The notes under the pieces are model-generated. The model saw nothing but the letters and a program-made list of their open reading frames with translations, was not told where the DNA came from and searched no databases. The position numbers and the translations under genes are program-made. Shown piece after piece: positions 35,862-45,134 of a stretch of 64,000 nt of DNA (its first letter is position 1; each line of letters begins with the position of its first letter). This stretch comes from UKL13-2 sp031370625 (GTDB lineage Bacteria > Pseudomonadota > Gammaproteobacteria > Burkholderiales > Usitatibacteraceae): NCBI GenBank assembly GCA_031370625.1, contig JANMQR010000314.1:1-64000 (forward strand). Reading direction: 5' to 3'.

Positions 35862-37415
35862 TCAAAGCCAGTAAGCCCATAAACGCGCCGCGCTTTCTTT
35901 GACGCGCAACATCAGCGGCCGCGATTTCCATTGATCCAGCGTCACTTGCTGTGAAGCCGCCAAATCCTGCTCAAACATTTTCAACATCTGCTTGCCGAAT
36001 TCCGTACCAAGCACGATCGCCACCACTTCGTCGTTGTGCAGAAAGCTGCGCCAGTCAAGATTGCTCGAGCCAACACTCGACCAGACGCCATCAATAAGAG
36101 CCGTTTTTGAATGCAGCAACTTGTCGCTTCGTTCAAAGATTTCAATGCCGCCCTCCAGCATGCTTTGGTAATACGAGCGACCCGCATGAAACACCAGCCC
36201 CGAATCGGTATGCCCTGGCAGAATGATCTTTACCTTCACACCGCGCTTCACCGCAAGCTTTAGCGCATCTATCAATTGCATATCGGGAACAAAATACGCA
36301 TTGGTCAAAAAAATTGAGGTTTCTGCGCTTGCAATCGCCGATAGCAGCGTCGTGTAGATCGGCGCAGCGGCTTCATCATCGGGCGCGCCTTTCGTATCCT
36401 CAACGCCGGCTGAACGTCCGCTACCATTTGCGATTTTGCGCAATGGCGCGTCGTCGGACGATGAGCCAATCGCGCGGATCACTTCTTTTCCCTCCGCTTT
36501 GAGAACTGGAAAATAAACTCGTTCTTTCAGTGGCGGACCTTTTTGCTTGGCCCACGTGGATAAAAACATGCGTTGAAAACTTGCCACGACCGGGCCGTCA
36601 ATCTGCACATGCGTATCTCGCCAAGGAACTCGCTTCTCACCCTGCTTAGCATCTGGTTTCACCACGCGTTGTCGGCCAAACGATCCGCTTGAATACACTG
36701 AACTGATATTCACACCGCCCAAAAACACCGACTTGCCGTCGACGATAAGCAGCTTGCGATGATCACGCTGATTAATTTCCCAACCTTTTTTTGCCGTGAG
36801 CGGATTCACCGGATTGAACTCCAGCACGCTCGCGCCGGCCGCTTTCAGCCCATCAAAAAAAGTACGCGGCGTGCCGATTGAACCGACGCTGTCGTAAATC
36901 AAATTTACCTGCACCCCCGCGATTTGTTTGTCGATCAGCGATTTGACGAACGCCTGACCGATCTCGTCATCTTCAATAATGTATGTTTCAAAATTAATAT
37001 GGTCCTTCGCCGCCAAAATAGCTTTGCTCATGGCCGCATAGGTCGAAACACCATCCTGAAACAGCGCGACTTTGTTGCCGCTCGTGAGCGGCTCGCTTGA
37101 CACCGCATTTTCCAGCGCGAGGTGGCGTTCAAAAATACCGGTGTCGGGCGCTTTGCGGTCAAGTCGGTCGAGCACGGCTTGGCTCTGCTTTGGCGTCAAT
37201 GTTCCCGATGCACTTTCGATCTGAATAGCCGGTGGCGCAATCGACTTCCCAACCGCCACCGAATCCGCCGCCACGCTTTGTTGCAACGGCGCAAGCTCAG
37301 GCAGTGAAGCACACGAAACGAGCGCAAATGCGAGCAATAAATTCAGTGCAGCTCTGCTCCACCGCGTGCACGGAAGCGCCCATCTTTGTGAATTAAGTCG
37401 GTAACTATTTTTCAA
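35862..37415 (-). CDS. Phospholipase D family lipoprotein (cardiolipin-synthase-like)
   Basis: Two HKD motifs are present: HRKLLIVDGKSVFLGG and HSKTALIDGVWSSVGSSN. Such pairs define phosphatidyl-transfer or phosphodiesterase enzymes; cardiolipin synthases and phospholipases share them. The start is uncertain. The frame is open to a GTG at 37547, but a TTG at 37415 follows GGGGGA and gives a short basic region, a hydrophobic stretch and a lipobox LVSC-A, implying a lipoprotein. A linker rich in Ser, Gly and Asp sits between the two halves (IGSSSDDAPLRK). It is likely membrane-anchored and acts on phospholipids; substrate unproven. The downstream secreted protein is probably co-transcribed. Confidence 0.85.
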   Translation of the reverse strand: MKNSYRLNSQRWALPCTRWSRAALNLLLAFALVSCASLPELAPLQQSVAADSVAVGKSIAPPAIQIESASGTLTPKQSQAVLDRLDRKAPDTGIFERHLALENAVSSEPLTSGNKVALFQDGVSTYAAMSKAILAAKDHINFETYIIEDDEIGQAFVKSLIDKQIAGVQVNLIYDSVGSIGTPRTFFDGLKAAGASVLEFNPVNPLTAKKGWEINQRDHRKLLIVDGKSVFLGGVNISSVYSSGSFGRQRVVKPDAKQGEKRVPWRDTHVQIDGPVVASFQRMFLSTWAKQKGPPLKERVYFPVLKAEGKEVIRAIGSSSDDAPLRKIANGSGRSAGVEDTKGAPDDEAAAPIYTTLLSAIASAETSIFLTNAYFVPDMQLIDALKLAVKRGVKVKIILPGHTDSGLVFHAGRSYYQSMLEGGIEIFERSDKLLHSKTALIDGVWSSVGSSNLDWRSFLHNDEVVAIVLGTEFGKQMLKMFEQDLAASQQVTLDQWKSRPLMLRVKESAARLWAYWL

Positions 37416-37847
37416 CCGTTCCCCCGCTACGAATCCAGTGACGTTTATTTCCCCACCTGAGCTTATCAATGACGATTCACTTTCGATGCAAGCGCCAGGC
37501 GTCGCGCGTTGCAGGGTAATTCCTACGTGTACTGAATCAGAATTCACAATCGCTCTTTTCAGCCAGCGTTCATTAATCGCAAACCAATCCTTTCAGGAAC
37601 CAAAACGCCAGCACTGGTGCGCGGTTTGAGCCTGTTTTGCTTGAAACGGCAACGTGGGCGCGGGTTTGGCGTTTAAAGAATCCATACGGACAATTGCGCG
37701 GCAGCCGCCGGTACATCTCGTAAATCTGTGTCACCACTTGCCAATCACGAGTAGGAAAGCGCTGACAGCAGATTGCTGCCGCGTCGCCTTTCGTCAACTG
37801 GGGTCGTCATTCAATACTGAGTTGAATAACCACATCCAGAGTGATCC

Positions 37848-38969
37848 ATGACGCCACCGCCCTCTTTCGTAGATTCTGAAGCAACGCCGAAGCAAACCGT
37901 CATCGAGATTCGCAAAGGTCAGGCGCCGCCACAGCTGGAGCGCGACGAATTTGGCGCGCGCTTTCGTGCCGCATTTTTTGATCCGGCGTTTCGCGAAGAA
38001 GACGAGCCGATTAAGCGGCTCGAAGCGATTGCATGGGATGCCTACACTGAGGGTCGCAAGGCACCCGTTACCGAAAAAGCGGGCGCAGGCTATGCGGACC
38101 CCGACTACGATTTATCGAGCGAATGGGTGGCCACCAAAAAACGCATCGATGATGCGGCGAAGGCGTGGGCCGATCCGGCTGCACGTTCCCGCGTTTTGTT
38201 GATCTGCGCATCCGCGCGCAACGATGGAACCTGTCCCGGCGAAATTTCAAAAACATTTCGCTTGAGCGAATACGCGCGCGAAATTTTGGAACAAGCCAAT
38301 ATCGATGTCGATTTTTTGGATCTTAGTCTGATCACATCTGAGTATGGCCGCACCATTCACGCCTGCAAAGGCTGCGCTTCCACGGCGATGCCGTTATGCC
38401 ATTTTCCCTGTAGCTGCTATCCAAATTATTCGTTGAACCAAGTCAACGACTGGATGGCTGAAATTTATGAGCGGTGGACCGCAGCGCACGGGGTCATCAT
38501 CCTCTCACCGGTGTATTGGTATCAAAGCCCAAGCCCCTTGAAGCTGATGATTGATCGCCTGGTATGTGCGGACGGCGGCAACCCTGACCCAACATCCACC
38601 TCTGGAAAAAAACCGGATAAAGCAAAAGCACTCGAGATGGCCGGCTGGGATTATCCGAAACACTTGTCGGGCCGCGCATATGGTCTTGTGGTGCGCGGCG
38701 ATGTGGCCGGTATTGAAGGATCGCGACGGTCATTATCGGATTGGCTCGATTGGATGGGCTTCATCGATTCAGGCGCACAGTCCAAGCTTGATCGATTCAT
38801 CGGCTACTACGAACCATACGCCACCAGCCACATCACGCTCGACACTGACATAGCGATGCAGGAAGAGACGCGCAACGTCGCACGCGCGGTGGCGAAAACG
38901 GTGGCTGAATTACGTTCCGGGAAACTGCAAGCGGTACAACCAAAACTGTCTCGGCCACGACCGAAGTAA
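37848..38969 (+). CDS. Flavodoxin-like NAD(P)H-dependent FMN reductase
   Basis: The protein has 373 residues from ATG 37848. The core from ~115 (VLLICASARNDGTCPGE, ARE.LEQANIDVDFLDLS, HACKGCASTAMPLCH, GVIILSPVYWYQSPSPLKLMIDR) has the flavodoxin-like fold that binds FMN. The Cys-rich CKGC...PLCHFPCSCYP stretch is typical of this reductase group. The N-terminal ~110 residues form an extra domain rich in charged residues. It transfers electrons from NAD(P)H, probably to quinones or nitro-aromatics; substrate unknown. It stands alone, convergent with paoC. Confidence 0.82.
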   Translation: MTPPPSFVDSEATPKQTVIEIRKGQAPPQLERDEFGARFRAAFFDPAFREEDEPIKRLEAIAWDAYTEGRKAPVTEKAGAGYADPDYDLSSEWVATKKRIDDAAKAWADPAARSRVLLICASARNDGTCPGEISKTFRLSEYAREILEQANIDVDFLDLSLITSEYGRTIHACKGCASTAMPLCHFPCSCYPNYSLNQVNDWMAEIYERWTAAHGVIILSPVYWYQSPSPLKLMIDRLVCADGGNPDPTSTSGKKPDKAKALEMAGWDYPKHLSGRAYGLVVRGDVAGIEGSRRSLSDWLDWMGFIDSGAQSKLDRFIGYYEPYATSHITLDTDIAMQEETRNVARAVAKTVAELRSGKLQAVQPKLSRPRPK

Positions 38970-39014
38970 TTGCAGCGATACCGGCAGTGTGAATACTTGA
39001 GCTGCCCTACCAGC

Positions 39015-39048
39015 GCGGTGTTTGAAGCACAAATGCTCTAAACACCGC
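39015..39048. terminator. Likely bidirectional hairpin between the FMN reductase and paoC
   Basis: GCGGTGTTT (39015-39023) pairs with AAACACCGC (39040-39048). An inner AGCA / TGCT stem extends it around a CAAA loop. No T run follows, but it lies in the gap between two convergent stops. Confidence 0.5.
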
Positions 39049-39076
39049 TCTGGCGCTTGGGTATTAGAGTCTGCGA

Positions 39077-41326
39077 TCACGCTTTAACGTTTTTCTCCAT
39101 CCCGGCAATCACTTTATCCAACGTGAGTGGGAAGTCGCGAATGCGCACGCCGCAGGCGTTGTACACCGCGTTCGCAATCGCCGCGCCTGCGCCGCAAATT
39201 CCTAATTCGCCCACACCTTTAATTTTCAGCGGATTGGTTTTGTCGTCTACTTCATTGATGAACAACGCCTCGATCGCAGGAATATCAGCGTGCGCAGGAA
39301 CGTGATATTCCGCCAGATCATGATTCACAAAATACCCGAAACGAGGATCAACCACCGCATGCTCATGCAATGCCGCACCGACACCCCAAATCATGGCACC
39401 CGTCGCTTGGCTTTTAGCGGTTTTCTCGTTCAAAATTCTGCCCGCCGCAAACACGCCCAGCATCCGTCGCAAGCGGATCTCGCCAGTGTCGCGATCCACG
39501 GCTACTTCAGCGAAATGTGCGCCATACGCTTGCTGCGAGAACTTTTTATTCATGGCGCCGGGTTTGATCTCTCCGGTCGCTTCCATCCCGTTTTTACCGG
39601 CTAACGCGGCAAGTGTTTCTGACTTACCACCAGCCGATATGCGTCCGCCTTCGAAGGTCGCATCTTCCACTTTCACGCCCATTTTTTTGGCGAGTTTCTC
39701 ACGCAAATTCGCACACGCATCGAATAATCCAGAGCCAGCGCTCGCCGCACCCCACGACCCGCCCGAACCTGGCGTGGCCGGAAAATCGCTGTCGCCCAAT
39801 TCCATTTTAATTTTTTCCATCGGCACGCCCAATGCTTCTGCGGCAACTTGCGTGAACACGGTATAGCTGCCGGTACCAATGTCGGTCATCGCCATCCGCA
39901 CCGCCACCATCCCGCTGCCGTCGATGGTCACTGAGCAGCTTGATGGCATCAACAAATTACCGCGCGTAGCGGCCGCCATGCCCATGCCGATCAGCCAGCG
40001 CCCGTCGCTTACCGCACCCGTCTTGGCGCTACGTTTAGACCAGCCGAATTTTGTGGCACCTTCACGCATGCAGGCAATGAGTTGGCGTGTGGAGAACGGA
40101 GTGTTTTGTTCAGGATCCATCGCAGGTTCGTTCAAGACGCGAAATTCAATCGGGTCCAATTTAAGTTTTTCCGCAAGCTCATCCATCGCCTGTTCCAACG
40201 CCAGCATCCCAACCGATTCACCTGGTGCGCGCGTTGAATCAGAAATCGGCAGATCAAGCGGGACTGAGCGATGCGTGGTCAGACGATGTGGTGCCGCATA
40301 CAGCGTGCGCGTTTGCATGCTCGCGTTTTCAAAAAAATTATCGAAGCGCGCGCTCTGCGACCAGGTTTCGTGCGCGATGGCGGTAAGCTTCCCGTCAGCC
40401 GTGGCGCCCAAACGCAGCCGCTGAATCGTGTCGCTGCGATGGGTGGTGAAATGAAACATTTGCTGGCGCGTCAGCGCAGTTTTCACTGGAACGCCCAACT
40501 GCTTTGCCGCCATGGCTGACAACATCACGTCGCCATAAATCGGCAGCTTGCCGCCAAATCCGCCGCCGATGTAACGGCTGACAATGCGCACTTTCGAGGG
40601 CGAAATTTTTAGCGTGGCAGCAACCGCATTTTTTGCACTCACCAGTAACTGCGATGAGCAGTGAATAATCACCTGCCCGTCTTTCCAATAGGCTAGCGTG
40701 GCATGCGGCTCCATCTGTGCGTGAATATGCGCAGGTGTGGTGAAAGTGGAATCGACTTTGATCTCAGCGGACGCAAATGCCGACTCAAAATTACCCACAA
40801 CACTGTCGGTTTTTTGGCCGAACTGATCTTCAGGTTTTTCCGCCTTCGCCAAATTCGGTTTGAGTTCTGATTCCGGTTTTTGCTGCGCGTAATTTATCTT
40901 CACCAATCGTGCCGCTGAGCGCGCTTGTTCGAAACTTTTTGCGACCACAAACGCTACCGCCTGACCATAATGTTCAACGCGATTATTGGCCAGCTGCGGT
41001 GAGGCGCGCGCGTAACGATCCTTTGCATCAATTGGGCCCCATGCACCTTGTGCGGGTGCATTTTTGTGTGTCATCACCAGCATCACGCCGGGTGAGCGTT
41101 CGGCAGCTTCAGTGTCTATTGACGCCACGGTTCCTTTGGCGATGGTCGCATCGACAATAAATCCGTAGGCTGCATTTTTGACTTCAACACCTTCCGTAAT
41201 TTCATGCGCGTACGGTGCCTTGCCGGTAACTTTTAATCGGCCTTCAACTCGGTCGATCGGTTTGCCAATCAGTCCCTGACGATTTTCGTCAATGGCATTG
41301 CGCGGTGCGGGTGCATTCATATCCAT
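39077..41326 (-). CDS. paoC: Aldehyde oxidoreductase molybdenum-binding subunit PaoC
   Basis: The protein has 749 residues, with the ATG at 41326 after an AAGGGAT site. It is the large subunit of a xanthine-dehydrogenase-family enzyme that oxidises aldehydes to acids. It shows an N-terminal hammerhead domain (GKPIDRVEGRLKVTGKAPYA), the molybdopterin region GGGFGGKLPIYGDVML, and the catalytic Glu in GVGELGICGAGAAIANA near the C-terminus. Together with the two genes upstream it matches E. coli PaoABC in order and length. PaoC has no own signal and is carried out with PaoA, whose Tat signal exports the folded complex. The maturation chaperone PaoD (XdhC family) is not found next to it. Confidence 0.93.
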   Translation of the reverse strand: MDMNAPAPRNAIDENRQGLIGKPIDRVEGRLKVTGKAPYAHEITEGVEVKNAAYGFIVDATIAKGTVASIDTEAAERSPGVMLVMTHKNAPAQGAWGPIDAKDRYARASPQLANNRVEHYGQAVAFVVAKSFEQARSAARLVKINYAQQKPESELKPNLAKAEKPEDQFGQKTDSVVGNFESAFASAEIKVDSTFTTPAHIHAQMEPHATLAYWKDGQVIIHCSSQLLVSAKNAVAATLKISPSKVRIVSRYIGGGFGGKLPIYGDVMLSAMAAKQLGVPVKTALTRQQMFHFTTHRSDTIQRLRLGATADGKLTAIAHETWSQSARFDNFFENASMQTRTLYAAPHRLTTHRSVPLDLPISDSTRAPGESVGMLALEQAMDELAEKLKLDPIEFRVLNEPAMDPEQNTPFSTRQLIACMREGATKFGWSKRSAKTGAVSDGRWLIGMGMAAATRGNLLMPSSCSVTIDGSGMVAVRMAMTDIGTGSYTVFTQVAAEALGVPMEKIKMELGDSDFPATPGSGGSWGAASAGSGLFDACANLREKLAKKMGVKVEDATFEGGRISAGGKSETLAALAGKNGMEATGEIKPGAMNKKFSQQAYGAHFAEVAVDRDTGEIRLRRMLGVFAAGRILNEKTAKSQATGAMIWGVGAALHEHAVVDPRFGYFVNHDLAEYHVPAHADIPAIEALFINEVDDKTNPLKIKGVGELGICGAGAAIANAVYNACGVRIRDFPLTLDKVIAGMEKNVKA

Positions 41327-41348
41327 GGCTGTGATCCCTTTAAATTCT

Positions 41349-42320
41349 TCAAGCTTCGGTAATCACCGCGCGCAGCGTACGGCGAGCCAGTGAAATTTTG
41401 AAATCGTTATGACCAAATCCGCGCGCGCCCGACAGCACTGCATCTGCGGCAGCATCAGCACTTTTCAAATTCACTGATGCATTGGTGAGCGCAGTTTCAG
41501 CAGCAGCAACGCGCCACGGCTGATGCGCGACGCCGCCAAACGCCATTCGCGCCGATTTGATGCGGCCACCAGTGGAGTCGATAATCGCGGCCACTGATAC
41601 CATCGCAAACGCATACGACGCACGGTCACGGACTTTGCGATATACATGTCGCCCCGGTAATGGCGGCGGCAAGGTCACGGCGGTAATCATTTCGCCCAGC
41701 GCTAGATTGGTTTCGATATGGGGCGTGTTGCCCGGCAGTCGATGGAAATCGGCAATCGGGATCACCCGCTTGGCACCGGTCGCAGAAATTGTTTCCACTT
41801 TCGCGTCAAGCAGCCGCATCGCTACCGCCATATCGGAAGGATGAATCGCGATGCACGCATCACTGGTGCCCAAAATGGCATGCATGCGGTTATAACCCTG
41901 AATCGCGGAACAGCCTGAGCCCGGCGCGCGCTTGTTGCACGGCTTGGATGTATCGTAGAAGTAATAGCAACGCGTACGCTGCAATAAATTACCACCGGTG
42001 GTCGCCTTGTTTCGCAGCTGCCCCGACGCACCACTCAATAGCGCCCGGCTCAGCACCGCATAATCTTTTCGCACACGCATGTCTGCTGCCAAGTCGGCAT
42101 TACGCACCATCGCACCGATCCGCAATCCGCCGTCGCTGGTCGCCTCGGTCTTGTCCAAACCGAGCCGCGTGATGTCAATCAAGTGCGAGGGCGTTTCTAC
42201 TTCGAGCTTCATGAGGTCGAGCAGATTTGTTCCACCCGCGATGAATTTTGCGCCCGGCTTGGCACCCGCTGCCGCGGCTGCCTGAAGTGATTCGGGACGC
42301 TCGTAATGAAAGGCTCTCAT
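41349..42320 (-). CDS. paoB: Aldehyde oxidoreductase FAD-binding subunit PaoB
   Basis: The protein has 323 residues. Its ATG overlaps the paoA stop as ATGA, indicating coupled translation. It carries the FAD-binding motif AGGTNLLDLMK and a four-cysteine insertion around RTRCYYFYDTSKPCNKRAPG and GCSAIQG. That insertion matches the extra [4Fe-4S] cluster site known from E. coli PaoB. It transfers electrons within the periplasmic PaoABC complex. Confidence 0.93.
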   Translation of the reverse strand: MRAFHYERPESLQAAAAAGAKPGAKFIAGGTNLLDLMKLEVETPSHLIDITRLGLDKTEATSDGGLRIGAMVRNADLAADMRVRKDYAVLSRALLSGASGQLRNKATTGGNLLQRTRCYYFYDTSKPCNKRAPGSGCSAIQGYNRMHAILGTSDACIAIHPSDMAVAMRLLDAKVETISATGAKRVIPIADFHRLPGNTPHIETNLALGEMITAVTLPPPLPGRHVYRKVRDRASYAFAMVSVAAIIDSTGGRIKSARMAFGGVAHQPWRVAAAETALTNASVNLKSADAAADAVLSGARGFGHNDFKISLARRTLRAVITEA

Positions 42321-43021
42321 GTTTGCACCGCCGCTGTTGATACTGATGCGTCTTTGATCGCAGCAATAATGTTTGGATATGCACTACAGCGACAAATATT
42401 GCCGCTCATGCGCTCGCGAATTTCTTCTTCGTTGACTGCACTGATCGCGGTCAAATCTCTCGTCACATGACTGGGCATGCCCGCGCGAACTTCAGCGAGC
42501 ATTCCCACCGATGAGCAGATCTGTCCCGGCGTGCAATAGCCACATTGAAAGCCGTCGTGTTTCAAAAACGCGGCCTGCATCGGATGAAGCTCCTCGCCCT
42601 TCGCCAAGCCTTCGATAGTGGTAATTTGCTGACCATCGTGCATCACCGCGAGCGTCAGACACGAATTGATTCGCCGACCATCGATCAGTACGGTACATGC
42701 GCCGCATTGGCCGTGATCGCACCCCTTCTTGGTGCCCTTCAGCCCCAAATTTTCGCGCAATGCATCAAGCACTGTCGTGCGCGTATCCACGCTCAACGGA
42801 TAGGCGCGGCCGTTCACTTGCAAGGTCATGTCGATTCGGCTTGGTGCCGTCGTGGCTGCCGTGGCTGCCGCAGATTTACCCGCCTTGGCCGCACCGGGCG
42901 ACTGCGCCCCGGCGAGCCCCGCCACCGGCACCGTCGCCAGCGCCGCACTCGCCTTCAACATGCCGCGACGAGAAATATGCCCAAACTCAGGCGGTTCAAG
43001 TGACTCACTATTCGCAGACAT
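42317..43021 (-). CDS. paoA: Aldehyde oxidoreductase 2Fe-2S subunit PaoA, Tat-exported
   Basis: The protein has 234 residues. The N-terminus carries a twin-arginine signal (ISRRGMLKASAALA) ending near LAGAQS. The plant-type [2Fe-2S] site follows (CDHGQCGACTVL, then CLTLA), then the second cluster (CGYCTPGQIC and NICRCSAYPNI). This pattern is that of the small subunit of xanthine-dehydrogenase-family enzymes. It is the first gene of the paoABC operon; the promoter must lie in the 390 bases upstream. Confidence 0.94.
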   Translation of the reverse strand: MSANSESLEPPEFGHISRRGMLKASAALATVPVAGLAGAQSPGAAKAGKSAAATAATTAPSRIDMTLQVNGRAYPLSVDTRTTVLDALRENLGLKGTKKGCDHGQCGACTVLIDGRRINSCLTLAVMHDGQQITTIEGLAKGEELHPMQAAFLKHDGFQCGYCTPGQICSSVGMLAEVRAGMPSHVTRDLTAISAVNEEEIRERMSGNICRCSAYPNIIAAIKDASVSTAAVQT

Positions 43022-43414
43022 GTTTTTTCCTTTTTAAGATACTTTGAAGATCGCGCTAACGATCTTGATGTTAATGATCGGGCTGACAAACGAAGTACGA
43101 TGCTTGCGCTATTGCGTGTAGGCGGCGGCTGATGCGGAAGGTTTGGTTAACGTAATTGGGCTGTGGGCTTTGGCTGCGGCTGTGGCTCCGGAAAATGCGG
43201 CCAACAACTGAATTCTCAAATACGCGTTACGTAGCGTCTGTGCGCTCCCGCACTTATAAAAAAACGAGGCGAGCGCTGAGCTTGCGGAAATAAATGTTGA
43301 ATATTTTCTGCTTTTGGCGCACTGTATAAAACAACAGCTGCGCCATTTTCACGGCCCTGGTCGCATCACTGCGCCGGGCTTCAAACCCCATATCTTTGAA
43401 TTCAGCGCGAGGCA
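43022..43414. other. Divergent intergenic region paoA / exonuclease gene
   Basis: About 390 bases holding the promoters of both leftward paoABC and the rightward nuclease. A G-rich stretch near 43155-43200 repeats GGCTGTGG-like units. No gene or clear hairpin was found. Confidence 0.45.
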
Positions 43415-44851
43415 ATGTTCAACTATTCTTTGGCGATTATCGATACCGAAACCACTGGCATGACCGCGACGGCGGATCGCATTACCGAAATCGCGATTCT
43501 TCGCGTGATTGATGGCAAGCTGGTGGAGGAATGGTCGAGCCTGGTGAATCCGGAATGCTCAATTCCAGTCGAGATTCAAGTGTTAACCGGCATAACCAAT
43601 GCGATGGTGCGGACCGCGCCAAAATTTCGCGAGATCGCGGATGAAGTCCATCGACGGTTGCATGATCATGTATTTGTCGCGCACAACGCGCGATTTGATT
43701 ACGGCTTTATCAAGAATGAATTTCGACGCATCGGCAAGCCGTTCACCGCCGAGGTGCTGTGCACGGTAAGACTCTCGCGCCGTTTATATCCCGATGCCGC
43801 CTCGCATTCGCTGGATGCGTTGCGTGATCGTCATCACCTGACCTCGGCGGGACGGCACCGCGCATTGGGCGATGCGCGTGCAGCGTGGCAATTCATCAAA
43901 ATCGCCGCGCGCCAGCACGCGCCCGAGGTACTCGCACTCGCGGCAAAAGTATTGATGAAAATGCCCAGCCTGCCGCCTCAGTTGCAACCAGGTGCGCTGG
44001 ATAATTTGCCGGAAGGTCCGGGCGTGTACACCTTCTACGGCGTGAGCAACACGCCGATTTATATTGGTAAAGCGAACGATATTCGCACTCGCGTGCGATC
44101 ACATTTCTCGAGCGACCATCGCAGCGCAAACGACCAGCGGCTCTCGGTCGAAATCATGCGGATCGACTACGAGGAAACCAGTGGTGAAATGGGCGCGTTA
44201 TTGCGCGAGGCGGTGTTGATCAAAACGTTGATGCCATTACGAAACCACAAACTGAGGCGCAATCGGGAGCTGACTTTTATTCGTTTGGCTGATCTTGCGC
44301 GACCAGTGGAAATCGTGAAAATTGGGGACATAGACTTCGCGAATACGCAGCGCGTTTATGGTCCTTTTTCAACCAAGGCGCAGGCAAAGGCGGTGCTGGC
44401 TTCGGCGGCCGCTGAGCATTTTTTATGTTTAAACGCAATGAATACGAAAAAAATTCCGGGTCCGTGTTTCTCGTATCAATTAAAAAAATGCGCGGGATTT
44501 TGTGCGGGGCAGGAAAGTTTATTTCAACACAATCTCCGCTTGCTCCAAGCGCTGGCGGAACACAAATTTCAGGACTGGACTGCACCGGGTTTTATCGCCA
44601 TCAAGGAAATTCATCCTGAACACCGATGGGAACGCATTCATGTTTTCGAACACTGGCTCTATCGCGGCAGTGCGCGTGACGAGTCAGCGCTGGAGGAGTT
44701 GATGGTATCTCGCGCAGTGGTCGAATTCGACGCCGACATCTACAAAATATTGCGCAAATATTTGCAGAAAAATTTGCCGTATCGCGTGATCAGTGTGGCG
44801 TCATTAACACCAGACGAATTCGACTCGGCGCTGACGGCGGAATTGAATTGA
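43415..44851 (+). CDS. DEDDh exonuclease fused to UvrC-like GIY-YIG nuclease (Cho-type)
   Basis: The protein has 478 residues; the ATG at 43415 follows GAGG at short spacing. Residues 1-170 are a DnaQ-like 3'-5' exonuclease: Exo I IIDTETTGM, Exo II HNARFDYGFI, Exo III HRALGDARA. From ~195 a GIY-YIG endonuclease domain of the UvrC/Cho type begins (LPEGPGVYTFYGVSNTPIYIGKANDIRTRV). A C-terminal part has a PCFSYQLKKCAGFC motif, as in UvrC. The combination suggests DNA repair, nicking and trimming at lesions. Similar fusions are known in several bacteria. The stop lies inside a (GAATT)4 tandem repeat. Confidence 0.9.
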   Translation: MFNYSLAIIDTETTGMTATADRITEIAILRVIDGKLVEEWSSLVNPECSIPVEIQVLTGITNAMVRTAPKFREIADEVHRRLHDHVFVAHNARFDYGFIKNEFRRIGKPFTAEVLCTVRLSRRLYPDAASHSLDALRDRHHLTSAGRHRALGDARAAWQFIKIAARQHAPEVLALAAKVLMKMPSLPPQLQPGALDNLPEGPGVYTFYGVSNTPIYIGKANDIRTRVRSHFSSDHRSANDQRLSVEIMRIDYEETSGEMGALLREAVLIKTLMPLRNHKLRRNRELTFIRLADLARPVEIVKIGDIDFANTQRVYGPFSTKAQAKAVLASAAAEHFLCLNAMNTKKIPGPCFSYQLKKCAGFCAGQESLFQHNLRLLQALAEHKFQDWTAPGFIAIKEIHPEHRWERIHVFEHWLYRGSARDESALEELMVSRAVVEFDADIYKILRKYLQKNLPYRVISVASLTPDEFDSALTAELN

Positions 44852-44859
44852 ATTGAATT
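44840..44859 (+). repeat. (GAATT)4 microsatellite over the nuclease stop codon
   Basis: Four perfect GAATT units at 44840-44859. The TGA stop is at 44849-44851, within the second and third units, so copy changes downstream of it would leave the protein unchanged. Confidence 0.9.
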
Positions 44860-44887
44860 GAGAGAGCAGCAACTGGCACGTAGTAAA

Positions 44888-45040
44888 GGGAACTTCTCAT
44901 AACCTCAAAACACCGTCATTCCGGCGAAGGCCGGAACCCAGTCCTTCGTATATTCAAATACTTGGAGCGGACCGGGCCCCGGCCTTTCGACGGAGACCCC
45001 CGAACGGGGGCGCCGGGGTGACGGGTTTTTAGAAGTTCCC
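44888..45040. mobile_element. 153-bp MITE-like element with TIRs and TAAA target duplication
   Basis: The perfect 10-bp terminal inverted repeat GGGAACTTCT (44888-44897) / AGAAGTTCCC (45031-45040) is flanked on both sides by TAAA (44884-44887 and 45041-45044). Inside the ends the homology continues imperfectly (CCGTCA / TGACGG). The core holds hairpins CCGGC-GAAG-GCCGG and CCCCCG-AA-CGGGGG. There is no coding capacity, so it would depend on a transposase elsewhere. Confidence 0.75.
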
Positions 45041-45134
45041 TAAAGTAAAACCCTAACACCAGCGCGCCACTACAGCCATAATTGCCTGCAAGCGCGCGCC
45101 AGCGATAGAGTTCTAATTTCCTATCAATCTTTTT

